Counted from the stretch's first letter, positions 1 to 8,168 are shown. The stretch is 64,000 nucleotides of DNA from Thermus oshimai DSM 12092 (GCF_000373145.1 NZ_KB890621.1:1-64000), one strand, 5' to 3'. Notes: generated from the letters alone by a model not told the origin. Program-made: numbers and translations.

Positions 1-205
1 AATACCGAGATTCCCGATCCCTAGGGACCTTCAGGTCCACCTGGCCGAAGGTGGTCTCCAGCTTGCGGGGGTAGTAGCCGTTCCTGCGGCCTCCGTGCAC
101 CTGCAAGAAGGCCGTCCGGTCCAGCTCCAGAACCGTCTGCAGAACCTCGGCTACTGTCTCCCGCACCGCTTCCCTCAGCAAGATCCGCAGGGTATCCTGA
201 TCCAA
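1..205 (-). CDS. IS256-family (mutator-type) transposase, N-terminal part, cut by window edge
   Basis: Reading from a TTG at 205, the protein starts LDQDTLRILL and continues with RRNGYYPRKL and VPRDRES. The order of an RNGYY..RKL block followed by a VPRDR block is the N-terminal signature of IS256/mutator transposases, which cut and rejoin DNA with a DDE catalytic domain. That domain would lie beyond base 1, so whether the element is intact cannot be judged. The start is supported by a GGAGGAGGT ribosome site a few bases upstream (about 210-218). A GTG five bases further upstream is in another frame and gives a non-transposase product. The gene reads away from the neighbouring restriction fragment. 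Confidence 0.75.
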   Translation of the reverse strand, partial: MDQDTLRILLREAVRETVAEVLQTVLELDRTAFLQVHGGRRNGYYPRKLETTFGQVDLKVPRDRESRY

Positions 206-258
206 GGGGCACCTCCTCCGTCTAAGGTGTGCCCCCCTATTAAACACAGACCCTTACA
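1..258 (-). mobile_element. End of an IS256-type insertion sequence
   Basis: The transposase start lies about 45-50 bases from the probable outer end of the element. On the minus strand the sequence GGGTCTGTGTTTAA (about 239-252) precedes the gene and looks like a terminal inverted repeat of this family. The other end is outside the window, so the exact boundary (250 plus or minus 10) and target duplication are not visible. The gene next to it (240-623) takes its last codons and stop from this end, which fits insertion into or just behind that gene. Confidence 0.5.
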
Positions 259-623
259 CATAATTCCTTACACGACCTCAATAGCTCGTCTAGAAGGCGC
301 GAGGGGTGTTCTTTATAGGAGCTATAAATAGCTTGCAGATCGCGGAGAAGGGGATGGGGCAGAGGACGCTTAAGCGCCTTAAGCAGATCGACGATGCAGC
401 GCCGATCTATCTGGGGATTCCTCGACAAATCACGAAGAAATATTTGCACCTCACGCTGAATCTTCGGCAAGGTTTCTATAGGAACGGCCGTTTGTGTTGC
501 CAGTTCAGAGAGCAGTTTAGTCTGCACTTCAGAAAGTATCGAATCTATATCAAAATCTGCCTCTACACGAGGCGTATCTTCCTCACATCGTATCAGATCG
601 TAAATACGGTACTTTGAATCCAA
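240..623 (-). CDS. Hypothetical protein next to the restriction fragment; C-terminus probably altered by the IS
   Basis: A 127-residue protein of no family I recognise, mainly helical and charged. The start is a TTG at 623 with GAGAGG upstream. It lies 14 bases behind the stop of the restriction-enzyme fragment on the same strand. The last ten or so residues (CKELCVRVCV) and the TAA stop lie in the presumed IS end, so the native C-terminus may have been lost. G+C is clearly lower than in the thiamine genes to the right, matching the restriction fragment and suggesting joint transfer. It could be a specificity or accessory factor of the restriction system, but nothing in the sequence shows that. 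Confidence 0.45.
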   Translation of the reverse strand: MDSKYRIYDLIRCEEDTPRVEADFDIDSILSEVQTKLLSELATQTAVPIETLPKIQREVQIFLRDLSRNPQIDRRCIVDLLKALKRPLPHPLLRDLQAIYSSYKEHPSRLLDELLRSCKELCVRVCV

Positions 624-637
624 AACCTCTCTTTTAT

Positions 638-1429
638 CTAAGTCATGTCACGTCCCCAGTACTTGGCCTCGGCTATGGCCAAGGCCGGGGCGTACCGCTT
701 GACCTCGTCCGTTTTATGCCCTACCGCTTTCCGTTTGGTGTCCTCATCTGGGTAGAGCACATAGTCTGGGCGCTGAGGGCCTCCGGTGGCTTTGGTGGTG
801 TCCTGTACCCAGTAGGCGAAGCCAAGGACCTCGAGGACGGGACGAATAAACTCCTCCTCGGTTTGAGCCTCGTTGGCATCTTTAAGAAGAGCTTCCTTTT
901 CGCGATAAAGCCTCTGGAGTTTCGCTCGCACCGGCTCAGGGTCCTCACGCCATTCCTCACTCTCCGGCAGTCGGTTAACTAAAAAATGCTCACTAAAAAG
1001 GCCGTAGTTTCGGTAGGGGCGCTTTCTGCGAGCGATTTGCCCCTCGCTGTAAGCCCGTATAGACTCCCGAACCCAATCCGCAACCTCAAGTGCATCCTCT
1101 GTTCTGCGATAGCGCTCCTCTATCTCGGAAAGGAGCTTCTTCAACCATTCATTCTCAACTTTCACTCGAAAGCATTGGGAACCTTCTACATAGAAAAGAT
1201 CTAAGAGGGTTTCCACATTACCAGCAAAAATCACTAGAGCGGAACCGCCAGCTCTGGACAAGGATTTTTCTATTTGCTTTACCGGGGGAGTAACAGCATA
1301 CTGAACCCAGTAGACCTGAAAAAGGCCATCGAGGTCATGGAGTCGTTGAGCTGGATAGCTCCCAAGACGAACAAAAGCAGGCTTTGCCTTAAGATCACCG
1401 GGACCCGATTTTGGGTTTTTGCCCGCCAT
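638..1429 (-). pseudogene. Type IIG-like restriction enzyme, N-terminal nuclease half only
   Basis: The 263 residues resemble the N-terminal part of Eco57I-type fused restriction-methylation enzymes, which normally exceed 900 residues. A helical lead is followed by EEEFIRPVLEVLGFAY, then RPDYVLYPDE and, near the end, AIAEAKYWGRD; these give the PD...(D/E)xK nuclease core. In full enzymes a helical linker and an N6-adenine methylase with an NPPF/NPPY motif follow. Here the frame stops two residues after WGRD and no methylase is found in the remaining 600 bases, so the gene looks deleted rather than frameshifted. Low G+C supports horizontal origin. A free-standing nuclease subunit is possible but less likely. 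Confidence 0.6.
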
Positions 1430-1638
1430 TGCTCAACATCCCCCCGTATCAAGACCTTTAGAGAATAATAACCCCAAGAGTTCTGTAAGGAAAGATACCC
1501 CCCTCAGCTAGGTGCCTAGCCTTGACAAGACAAAGGAGAGCTTACCCTTCCCTGGAAAACCTCATCTGAGGTTCCCATCCGCTTCTAGACCGGCGGCTCG
1601 GGGCGAAAGGGGCCCACCTCCCTGGCGATCCAGGAGCT

Positions 1639-2415
1639 CTAGGCCCAATGGTTCAGGGGCCCATGGCCGTGCCCCAGGGACGGGGCGCTCTCCAGGGCCC
1701 GGGTGAGGTAGGCCTTGGCCTCGAGGACCGCCGCCTCGAGGGGGCGCCCCAGGGCCAGGTGGGCGGCGATGGCCGCGGAAAGGGTGCACCCCGTGCCGTG
1801 GGTGTTCCGGGTCGCCACCCGGGGGGCGGAGAACCGCCTCAGGCCCTCCCCCGTGGCGAGAAGGTCCACGCTCTCCGCCCCCGGGAGGTGGCCCCCCTTG
1901 AGGAGCACGGCCTTGGGGCCTAAGGCGAGGAGGGTCATGGCCGCCTCCTCCGCATCCCCTAGGTCGCGGATGGGGCTTCCCAAAAGCCTTTCCGCCTCCA
2001 TCCGGTTCGGGGTCACGAGGAAGGCCAGGGGAAGGAGGGCCTCCTTCAGGGCGGCCACTGCTTCCTCCCCCAGGAGGGGGTCCCCGCTTTTGGCCACCAT
2101 CACCGGGTCCACCACCACGGGCCCCAGGCGGAAGTCCCGCACCGCCTTTGCCACCGCCTCCACGATGGGGGCGCTCCCTAAGGCCCCCGTCTTCAGGGCG
2201 TGGACGGGGAGGTCCTCGGCCACCGCCCGGATCTCCTCGTAGACGAACTCCGGAGGGAGGAGCTCCACCCGCCGCACCCCCAGGGTGTTCTGCACCGTGA
2301 GGAGGGTGAGGGCCGCGGCCCCATAGACCCCAAAGCGGCTAAAGGTCTTGAGATCGGCCTGGACCCCTGCGCCCCCGGAGGGGTCGGAACCGGCCACCGT
2401 CAGGGCTACCCGCAT
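1639..2415 (-). CDS. thiD: Hydroxymethylpyrimidine / phosphomethylpyrimidine kinase
   Basis: Phosphorylates HMP and HMP-phosphate to HMP-pyrophosphate for thiamine synthesis in the cytoplasm. The 258 residues match the usual ribokinase-fold length: [17 protein letters not shown] at residues 9-25 is the ThiD N-terminal signature, [12 protein letters not shown] lies mid-protein, and [11 protein letters not shown] near residue 210 is the anion hole with the catalytic Asp replaced by the Cys typical of ThiD. The ATG at 2415 has a strong AAGGAGGT site. It is on the same strand as the thiamine operon but 333 bases away, with an opposite-strand antitoxin between, so it may have its own promoter. No riboswitch is seen in front of it. 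Confidence 0.93.
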   Translation of the reverse strand: MRVALTVAGSDPSGGAGVQADLKTFSRFGVYGAAALTLLTVQNTLGVRRVELLPPEFVYEEIRAVAEDLPVHALKTGALGSAPIVEAVAKAVRDFRLGPVVVDPVMVAKSGDPLLGEEAVAALKEALLPLAFLVTPNRMEAERLLGSPIRDLGDAEEAAMTLLALGPKAVLLKGGHLPGAESVDLLATGEGLRRFSAPRVATRNTHGTGCTLSAAIAAHLALGRPLEAAVLEAKAYLTRALESAPSLGHGHGPLNHWA

Positions 2416-2445
2416 GGCTTACCTCCTTGAAGGACGGTTTTCAGG

Positions 2446-2460
2446 GGGCCAAAATGGCCC
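2446..2460. promoter_or_regulatory. Inverted repeat before the antitoxin start
   Basis: GGGCC-AAAAT-GGCCC ends one base before the antitoxin ATG at 2462, between it and the divergent thiD. Phd/YefM antitoxins usually autoregulate by binding a palindrome at this place, so this may be the operator. No clear -10/-35 pair is visible. Confidence 0.35.
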
Positions 2461-2461
2461 T

Positions 2462-2665
2462 ATGCGAACCGTATCCGTTATCAAGGCCAGAAACCACCTG
2501 GACCTCCTCCTGGAATGGGTACGGCAGGGGGAGGAGGTTCTCCTCCTGGACCGGGGGGTGCCCGTGGCCCGGCTGGGGCCCGTTCCCCAGGCTCAGGACG
2601 AGAGCCTGAGCCTTTTGGTACGGAAGGGCCTGGTCCGATCGGGAACAGGTAGGCCCGAGCTCTAG
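2462..2665 (+). CDS. Phd/YefM-type antitoxin, orphan and probably C-terminally truncated
   Basis: The 67 residues start MRTVSVIKARNHL and contain LLDRGVPVARL, the N-terminal DNA-binding/dimerisation pattern of prevent-host-death antitoxins. After the TAG at 2663-2665 the same frame continues for 22 codons (DLPLPESRGSLLAERQ...), which resembles the toxin-wrapping tail normal for this family in Thermus and Deinococcus, up to a TAG at 2732. The visible stop therefore looks like a mutation that cut the toxin-binding end. No VapC/PIN or RelE-type toxin follows; the next gene is a convergent transporter. Most likely a remnant of a toxin-antitoxin pair that may still bind its own promoter. Confidence 0.55.
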   Translation: MRTVSVIKARNHLDLLLEWVRQGEEVLLLDRGVPVARLGPVPQAQDESLSLLVRKGLVRSGTGRPEL

Positions 2666-2747
2666 GACCTCCCGCTGCCTGAGAGCCGGGGAAGCCTCCT
2701 GGCGGAGCGGCAGGGGTTTCCCCTTCCCCCTTAGCCGGGCCACGGCC

Positions 2748-4043
2748 TCACTCCAGGGGAAGGCCCCGGGTTTCTACCCCCACCCCATAGGCGAAGGCCC
2801 CCGCTAGGAGGAGGAGGGCCCCATGGAGGGCCAGGACCCCCCCGGGGCCCAAGGCGGGGAGGAGGAGGCCCGTGGCGTAGGGGGCCAGCACCCCGCCCAC
2901 CCGGCCAAGGGCGGCGGCGAAGCCTGCCCCGCTCCCCCTCAGGGCGGTGGGGAAAAGCTCGGGGGTGTAGGCGTAAACGGCGCCCCAGGCCCCCAGGTTG
3001 AAAAAGGAAAGGAGGGCCCCAAAAAGGAGGACCTGGCCCGGGCCCTGGGCCTGGCCCAGGAGGTAGGCGAAGAGGGCGGAAAGGCCAAGGAAGCCCACCA
3101 ACACCGGTCTTCGCCCCAAGCGCTCCACCAAAAAGGCGGCCAGGAGGTAGCCCGGCACCTGGGCCAAGGTGATGAGGAGGACGTACTCTAAAGAGCGCAC
3201 CAGGCCGTAGCCCTGGGCCACCAGAAGGGAGGGGAGCCAGATGAAGGCCCCGTAGTAGCCCGCGTTCAGGGCCAGCCAGGCCAGGCCGATGAAAAGGGTG
3301 CGCCGCCTCAAGGGGGGCTGGAAAAGGGCCTTGTAGGGAAGGGGCTTGGGAGGGGGAAGGGGAACGGGCTCCGGAAGGGGGCCGGGAAAAGCCTTCTCCC
3401 AGGCGGCCACCACCGCCTCGGCCTCCCTCACCCGCCCCTGGGCCAGGAGGAAGCGGGGGGACTCGGGAAGGGATAGGCGGAGGTAGGCGGCGTAGAGGGC
3501 CGGAAGGGCTCCGGCGAGGAAAGCCGCCCGCCAACCCCAGGAGGGGACGAGGAGGTAGCCCAAAAGGGCGGCAAGAAGCCACCCCAAGGCCCAGAAGGCC
3601 TCGAGGAGGACCACCATCCGCCCCCGGTGGGCCCGGGGGCTCATCTCCCCCATGAGGCTCGCGGCCACGGGGAGCTCCGCCCCCAGGCCCACCCCGGTGA
3701 GGAAGCGGAAGAGGAAGAGCCAGCCCACCCCTGGGGCCAAGGCGGTGAGGAGGCTCCCTGCCCCTGCCAGGAAGAGGCTGTAGCCCACCACCGCCTTCCG
3801 TCCCAAGCGGTCCGCGAGCCGCCCCCCCAGGGCAGCCCCCAGGAGCATCCCCAAAAGCCCCGCGCTTCCCAAAAGCCCCGCCTGGGCCGGGCTCAGGCCG
3901 AACTCCCGGATCAACGCCGGGAGGGTAAAGCCGATGAGCCCCACGTCCATGGCGTCTAAAGCCCAGCCCAGGCCGAGGAGAAGGAGGAGCCTCAGGTGGG
4001 GCCGGCCCAGGGGCAGGCGTTCCAAACGGGCAAGGAGGTCCAT
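2748..4043 (-). CDS. MFS transporter, last gene of the thiamine operon
   Basis: A 431-residue, 12-helix major facilitator protein in the inner membrane. Visible family marks: LGWALDAMDVGLIGF in helix 1 (the D..D pattern of the AAHS/NiaP-like branch), GGRLADRLGRK after helix 2, RFLTGVGLGAELP in helix 4, LPESPRFLLAQGR at the middle loop and VERLGRRP in the second half. The start lies 6 bases after the thiC stop, so it is translated from the TPP-controlled transcript. That context points to uptake of thiamine or a precursor such as HMP or thiazole. The substrate is inferred from context only; related transporters carry nicotinate or aromatic acids. Confidence 0.8.
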   Translation of the reverse strand: MDLLARLERLPLGRPHLRLLLLLGLGWALDAMDVGLIGFTLPALIREFGLSPAQAGLLGSAGLLGMLLGAALGGRLADRLGRKAVVGYSLFLAGAGSLLTALAPGVGWLFLFRFLTGVGLGAELPVAASLMGEMSPRAHRGRMVVLLEAFWALGWLLAALLGYLLVPSWGWRAAFLAGALPALYAAYLRLSLPESPRFLLAQGRVREAEAVVAAWEKAFPGPLPEPVPLPPPKPLPYKALFQPPLRRRTLFIGLAWLALNAGYYGAFIWLPSLLVAQGYGLVRSLEYVLLITLAQVPGYLLAAFLVERLGRRPVLVGFLGLSALFAYLLGQAQGPGQVLLFGALLSFFNLGAWGAVYAYTPELFPTALRGSGAGFAAALGRVGGVLAPYATGLLLPALGPGGVLALHGALLLLAGAFAYGVGVETRGLPLE

Positions 4044-4049
4044 ACCGCT

Positions 4050-5357
4050 TCAGCCTACAGGGAGCTCCATCCGCGCCCCGCCCCGGAGCACCGCCTCCAC
4101 CAGGTTCATGGGGCAGAAGGGGCCGCACATGCTGCAGGCCTTGGTCTTAGAGCCCCGCTCCTCCTTGAGGCGCCGGGCCTCCTCGGGGAAGAGGGCGAGG
4201 GCGAACTGCCCCTCCCAGTCCAGGCGGTAGCGGGCCTCGGACATCCGCCGGTTCCGCTCCAGGGCCTTTGGGTTCCCCCGGGCCACGTCCGCGGCGTGGG
4301 CGGCGATCTTGAAGGCGATGACCCCCTCCTTCACGTGCTCGGGGGTGGGCAGGCCCAGGTGCTCCGCCGGGGTGAGGTAGCAGAGCATGTCCGCCCCCAG
4401 CCACCCCGCCATGGCCCCCCCGATGGCCCCGGCGATGTGGTCAAACCCCGCGGCGGTGTCCACGGGGAGCATGCCCAGGATGTAGAAGGGGGCCCCCCCG
4501 GTGAGCTTTTTCTGGATCTGGACGTTGGTGGCGATCTCGTTCAGGGGGATGTGCCCCGGGCCCTCCACCATGGCCTGGACCCCGGCCCGCCGGGCCCGTT
4601 CCACCAGCTCCCCGATGGTGAGGAGCTCGGCGATCTGGGCCCGGTCGGTGCTGTCGGCCAAGGAGCCGGGCCGGAGCCCGTCCCCTAAGGAGAGGGTTAT
4701 GTCGTAGGTACGGGCGATGTCCAGGAGGTCGTCAAAGCGGGCGTAAAGGGGGTTTTCCTCCCCCCGGTGGAGCATCCAGGCGGCCATGAGCCCGCCCCCC
4801 CGGCTCACGATGCCCGTGGTGCGCCCCGTGTTCCGGTAGGTCTCCAGGTTCTTCAGGGTCACCCCCACGTGCACGGTGATGTAGTCCACCCCCTCCTTCC
4901 CGTGCTCCTCGATCACCTGGAAGAGCTCGTCCGCGGACATGTCAAAGAAGTTCTTCCGCCGGGCGGCCCTAAACTCCGCCTCGTAGACCGGCACGGTGCC
5001 CAAGGGGACGGTGGCCACCTCCAGGATGCGCGCCCGTATGGCCTTGAGGTCCCCCCCGGTGGAGAGGTCCATGACCGTGTCCGCCCCGTACTGGATGGCC
5101 ATCCGGGCCTTCTCCACCTCCTCCTCGGGGTTCACGTAGTCGTAGGAGGTGCCCAGGTTGGCGTTCACCTTGACGGAAAGCCCCTCCCCGATGCCCTTGA
5201 AGTCGCGCAGCGTGGTGTGGTTGGGGTTCCTGGGGATGACGATCCGCCCCGCGGCCACCCCTTCCCGCACGAACTCCGGGGAAACCCCTTCCTGCTCGGC
5301 CACGTAGGCCATCTCCTCGGTGACGATGCCCTTCCTTGCCGCTTCCAGCTGGGTCAT
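4050..5357 (-). CDS. thiC: Phosphomethylpyrimidine synthase (radical SAM)
   Basis: Converts aminoimidazole ribotide to HMP-phosphate using S-adenosylmethionine and a [4Fe-4S] cluster. The 435 residues form the short bacterial/archaeal version without the long N-terminal domain. NPNHTTLRDFKGIGEGLSVK near residue 45, the MEGPGHIP block near 265 and the C-terminal CSMCGPFCPM cluster motif (CxxCx4C) near residue 415 are all intact. The ATG at 5357 overlaps the thiO stop by 4 bases, and the MFS gene follows 6 bases after its stop, so translation is likely coupled. Confidence 0.96.
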   Translation of the reverse strand: MTQLEAARKGIVTEEMAYVAEQEGVSPEFVREGVAAGRIVIPRNPNHTTLRDFKGIGEGLSVKVNANLGTSYDYVNPEEEVEKARMAIQYGADTVMDLSTGGDLKAIRARILEVATVPLGTVPVYEAEFRAARRKNFFDMSADELFQVIEEHGKEGVDYITVHVGVTLKNLETYRNTGRTTGIVSRGGGLMAAWMLHRGEENPLYARFDDLLDIARTYDITLSLGDGLRPGSLADSTDRAQIAELLTIGELVERARRAGVQAMVEGPGHIPLNEIATNVQIQKKLTGGAPFYILGMLPVDTAAGFDHIAGAIGGAMAGWLGADMLCYLTPAEHLGLPTPEHVKEGVIAFKIAAHAADVARGNPKALERNRRMSEARYRLDWEGQFALALFPEEARRLKEERGSKTKACSMCGPFCPMNLVEAVLRGGARMELPVG

Positions 5358-6280
5358 GCCTTCACCCCCAAAAGGGAAAGGACCCTATGGGCCGTCCAGG
5401 GGGCCAGGAGGACGCCGTTCCGCCCGTGCCCCGTGGCGGCCAGGAGGCCCTTTTCCACCTCACCCACAAAGAGCTCCCCCAGGGGCCTGTACCCCCAGAG
5501 GGCCTCCCTAAAGCGCGCCCCCTCCAAGGGGGGAAAGCGCTCGTGCCCGTAGTCCGAAAGCCACCTAAGGCCAAAGAGGTCCACCCCGTCCGCAACCCCC
5601 TCCCGGGCGGTGGCCCCCAGGTAGACCCCTCCTTCCCGGGGGAGGAGGTAGCCCTCCCCGGCGAAGAGGGGGCCTGGAGGGGCGGGGCCAAAGAGGAGGA
5701 GGGCCTCCCCCTTCAGGGGGCGCACCGAAAGGCCGAACCGCCCGCCCCAGGCCCCCACGGCGAGGAGGACCGTGCGGGCCTTTAAGAGGCCCTCCCGCCA
5801 GACCACCCGCCCCTCCCCCACCCCCTCCACCTCCGCCCGGAGGAGGGGGACCCCCATGGCCTTAAGGGCCTCCAGGAGGGCCCTTCGCAGGTCCCTGGGG
5901 TTCACGTACCCCCCGGGGAAGCGCCTCGCCCCCCGGGCCCCCCGCACGGGGTAGGGCGGGGGCTCCTCCGCGGCCCAGAAGGCCCTTTCTTCCTCCGAGA
6001 GGGCCACGACCCAGGTGCCCCCGAAGCCCGCCTCCACCTCGAGGCCCCTCCCTGCAAGCTCCCTAAGGAGCTCGGGGTAGTACTCCAGCCCAAAAAGCCC
6101 CGCCTCCAAGACCTCCCCCGAAAGCCCCTCGGGGTAGGGGGCGAGCATGCCGGCGCTGGCCAGGGTGGCGGCTCCCGGCTTCTCCGCGTCCAGGAGGGCC
6201 ACCTCGAGGCCCCTCTTCCTGAGCTCGTAGGCGGCGAGGGCCCCCACCACCCCCGCCCCCACCACCGCCACCTCGGTCAC
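5354..6280 (-). CDS. thiO: Glycine oxidase (FAD-dependent amine oxidase)
   Basis: Oxidises glycine to dehydroglycine (iminoacetate), the C2-N unit that ThiG uses to build the thiazole. The 308-residue DAO-fold protein opens with [17 protein letters not shown] (Rossmann GxGxxG for FAD), followed by [20 protein letters not shown], and ends with the C-terminal FAD-contact segment [16 protein letters not shown]. It overlaps thiG and thiC by 4 bases each. The presence of ThiO rather than the radical-SAM ThiH fits an aerobic route. Confidence 0.93.
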   Translation of the reverse strand: MTEVAVVGAGVVGALAAYELRKRGLEVALLDAEKPGAATLASAGMLAPYPEGLSGEVLEAGLFGLEYYPELLRELAGRGLEVEAGFGGTWVVALSEEERAFWAAEEPPPYPVRGARGARRFPGGYVNPRDLRRALLEALKAMGVPLLRAEVEGVGEGRVVWREGLLKARTVLLAVGAWGGRFGLSVRPLKGEALLLFGPAPPGPLFAGEGYLLPREGGVYLGATAREGVADGVDLFGLRWLSDYGHERFPPLEGARFREALWGYRPLGELFVGEVEKGLLAATGHGRNGVLLAPWTAHRVLSLLGVKA

Positions 6281-7047
6281 AGGGGCACCCCCTCCGTGGG
6301 GCTGGAAGGGCTCGCCCCCGCCCTCGGGCGCATGGGGCCCGCGAGGTAAGCCTTCCTTCCCGCCTCCACCGCCAACCGGAAGGCCTCGGCCATGGCCGGG
6401 GGGTCCTCCGCCTCGGCGATGGCCGTGTTCACCAAGACGGCGTCCAGGCCCATCTCCAAGACCTCCGCCGCGTGGGAGGGGAGGCCGAGCCCCGCGTCCA
6501 CCACCACCGGGGGGAGGTGGGCCTTCTCCCGGGCGAAGAGCTCCAAAAGGGCCCGGGTCCTCACCCCCCAGCCCGAGCCGATGGGGGCCGCGAGGGGCAT
6601 GACCGTGGCCGTGCCCAGGGCGGCGAGGCGCTTGGCCAGCACCAGGTCCGGCCCCATGTAGGGGAGGACGGTGAAGCCCTCCTCAAGAAGCCGCTCCGCC
6701 GCCTTTAGGGTTTCCAGGGGGTCCGGAAGGAGGTAGGTGGGGTCGGGGATGACCTCCAGCTTCACCCAGTCCTCCCCGGTGAGGATCCGGCCCAGGCGGG
6801 CGAGGCGCAGGGCCTCCTCCGCCGTCCTTGCCCCTGCAGTGTTGGGGAGGAGGGTGACCCCCTCCAACGCCTCCAGGAGGCCCACGTGCCCCGGGGCCTT
6901 GAGCTCCACCCGGCGCACGGAGACCGTGACCACCTCCGCCCCCGCGGCCCTTATGGCCTCCCGCATGACCCCAAAGTCCTTGAACTTGCCGCTTCCCAGG
7001 ATGAGGCGGCTTCTAAGCTCCCTCTTCCCTACCCTCCAGGCGTCCAT
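6277..7047 (-). CDS. thiG: Thiazole synthase
   Basis: Condenses deoxyxylulose-5-phosphate, dehydroglycine and ThiS thiocarboxylate into the thiazole phosphate. The 256-residue TIM barrel has [10 protein letters not shown] near the N-terminus, the Schiff-base lysine segment [10 protein letters not shown] around residue 95, [10 protein letters not shown] near 150 and the phosphate loop [12 protein letters not shown] near 185. It starts with ATG directly after the thiS TAG; the thiS end carries its GGAGG ribosome site. Confidence 0.95.
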   Translation of the reverse strand: MDAWRVGKRELRSRLILGSGKFKDFGVMREAIRAAGAEVVTVSVRRVELKAPGHVGLLEALEGVTLLPNTAGARTAEEALRLARLGRILTGEDWVKLEVIPDPTYLLPDPLETLKAAERLLEEGFTVLPYMGPDLVLAKRLAALGTATVMPLAAPIGSGWGVRTRALLELFAREKAHLPPVVVDAGLGLPSHAAEVLEMGLDAVLVNTAIAEAEDPPAMAEAFRLAVEAGRKAYLAGPMRPRAGASPSSPTEGVPL

Positions 7048-7242
7048 CTAGCCTCCTTGCATCAGGGCCACCACCTCCACCACGTCCCCCTCCTCCAGGG
7101 GGCGCTCGGGGAGGGCGTGGCCGGGAAAGGCCTCCTCGTTGAGGAGGACGGCCACCCGCTCGGGCTCCACGCCCAGCTCCGCCAGGACCTCCTTCAGGGT
7201 CTTGCCCTCGAGGGGCAGGGGCTTGCCGTTAAGGAAGACCAT
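7048..7242 (-). CDS. thiS: ThiS sulfur-carrier protein
   Basis: A 64-residue ubiquitin-like protein. It opens MVFLNGKPLPLEGKTL, has VAVLLNEEAFPG in the middle and ends in QGG; the C-terminal Gly-Gly is adenylated and converted to a thiocarboxylate that delivers sulfur to ThiG. Length and ending are exactly those of the family. It overlaps the thiE end by 14 bases and abuts thiG. Confidence 0.95.
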   Translation of the reverse strand: MVFLNGKPLPLEGKTLKEVLAELGVEPERVAVLLNEEAFPGHALPERPLEEGDVVEVVALMQGG

Positions 7243-7849
7243 AGAGCCTCCTCCGGAAGGCCCGGGCCGCCCCCTCGGGGTCCTCCGCGTCCAGGATGGC
7301 CCGGACCACCACGATCCCTTGGGCCCCTGCTTCCAGGACCTGGTCCAGGTTCTCCAGGCTGATCCCCCCGATGGCGTACCAGGGCTTCTCCCCCAGGTTT
7401 TCCGCGGCCCAGCGCACGTAGGAAAGCCCCGCCGCCTTCCGCCCGGGCTTGGTGGGGGTCTCCCAGATGGGCCCCACGGAGAGGTAGTCCGCCCCCTCCC
7501 TAAGGGCCCTTAGGGCCTGCTCCGGGGCGTGGGTGGAGCGGCCCAAGAGGCCCCCGAAGAACCGCCGGGCCTCCTCCGGGGTCAGGTCCCCCTGGCCCAG
7601 GTGGACCCCGTCCGCCCCCAGGAGGGCCGCCAGATCGGGCCGGTCGTTGAGGAAAAAGGGCACCCCGTAGCGCCGGGCCAGGGCCAGCATCCTCTCCCCT
7701 AGGGCCAGGGTGGGCCTCGCCTCCCAGTCCTTGGCCCTAAGCTGCAAAACCTCCACCCCGCCGGCCAGGGCCCTCTCCGTGCGCGCCAAGGTCTCCTCAA
7801 AGGTCCAGCCCGGGCGCGGGGTCACCACCAAATAGAGCCTGCCGAGCAA
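7229..7849 (-). CDS. thiE: Thiamine-phosphate synthase
   Basis: Joins HMP-pyrophosphate and thiazole phosphate to thiamine phosphate. The 206-residue TIM barrel shows LQLRAKDWEARPT (substrate-pyrophosphate loop), FFLNDRPDLAALLGADGVHLGQ, SVGPIWETPTKPG and AIGGISLENLDQVLEAGAQGI, all diagnostic. First gene behind the TPP riboswitch. The start is taken as TTG at 7849 because GGGGTGAAAGG directly precedes it; a GTG inside that ribosome site is out of frame. Confidence 0.94.
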   Translation of the reverse strand: MLGRLYLVVTPRPGWTFEETLARTERALAGGVEVLQLRAKDWEARPTLALGERMLALARRYGVPFFLNDRPDLAALLGADGVHLGQGDLTPEEARRFFGGLLGRSTHAPEQALRALREGADYLSVGPIWETPTKPGRKAAGLSYVRWAAENLGEKPWYAIGGISLENLDQVLEAGAQGIVVVRAILDAEDPEGAARAFRRRLYGLP

Positions 7850-7854
7850 CCTTT

Positions 7855-7903
7855 CACCCCCTCAGGCCGGCGGCCGAGGCCCACGCGGCCTGAGGAAGGG
7901 GTG
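7855..7903 (-). promoter_or_regulatory. Predicted hairpin hiding the thiE ribosome site
   Basis: Between the TPP aptamer and thiE the RNA can form CCTCAGGCCG (7895-7886) with CGGCCTGAGG (7869-7860), a perfect 10-bp stem. It can be extended by CACCC (7903-7899) pairing with GGGTG (7859-7855), which is the thiE Shine-Dalgarno. No U-run follows, so the platform looks translational rather than a terminator. The pairing is seen in the sequence; its control by TPP is inferred. Confidence 0.55.
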
Positions 7904-7930
7904 GGTTGTGTGGGGGGTCTTCCGCATAGG

Positions 7931-8018
7931 CTTCCCTCCGCCGGCATTACCCGGATCAGGTTCCAAGGGTTGCTGGGAAGGACCCAGCTCTCAGCCCCTC
8001 CATTGGGGCACCCCTAGC
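7931..8018 (-). ncRNA. TPP riboswitch (thi-box)
   Basis: Minus-strand sequence contains the conserved core in order: GGGGTGCC, GGGGCTGAGAG, ACCC, AACCTGATCCGGGTAATGCC and GGCGGAGGGAA. CUGAGA binds the pyrimidine of thiamine pyrophosphate and the ACCUGAU...GGGUAAU helix binds the pyrophosphate. It lies about 80 bases upstream of thiE and should lower expression of thiESGOC and the MFS gene when TPP is plentiful. A TATAGT -10 box at 8030-8035 puts transcription start near 8023, just ahead of the aptamer; the -35 is weak. Confidence 0.96.
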
Positions 8019-8029
8019 CTGTCCCCTCC

Positions 8030-8035
8030 ACTATA
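8030..8035 (-). promoter_or_regulatory. -10 box of the thiamine operon
   Basis: TATAGT on the minus strand, 12 bases before the riboswitch aptamer begins. No good -35 hexamer sits 16-18 bases upstream (CCTTTT at that spacing). Confidence 0.55.
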
Positions 8036-8074
8036 GCAGAGGGGTGGGGCGGAAAAGGGGGGTGGACACACTCT

Positions 8075-8106
8075 GGGCCCGGCCCCCTTTCGGAGGAACC
8101 GGGCCC
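8075..8106 (-). terminator. Hairpin between the lipoprotein gene and the thiamine promoter
   Basis: GGGCCCGG (8075-8082) pairs with CCGGGCCC (8099-8106), a perfect 8-bp G/C stem with a 16-base loop. It lies downstream of the lipoprotein stop and upstream of the thi -10 box, the place expected for a terminator, but no U-run follows. Confidence 0.4.
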
Positions 8107-8168
8107 AACCCCTCAAACTGGCCGGCCTAGCTCAAAGCTCGGTTAACCCCAGGGCTACCCCCACCCCT

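Noticed and set aside
1562-2242. Long open frames on the opposite strand and other frames of thiD
   Set aside because: They arise from the strong third-position G/C bias; they lack family motifs, ribosome sites and conserved starts, while the thiD frame has full motifs. The same holds for long shadow frames over thiC, the MFS genes, acyl-CoA ligase and the phosphatase.
2731-4128. 465-residue Pro/Gly/Arg-rich frame on the minus strand over the MFS gene
   Set aside because: Composition is typical of an out-of-frame translation of GC-rich coding DNA; the overlapping frame is a complete MFS transporter.
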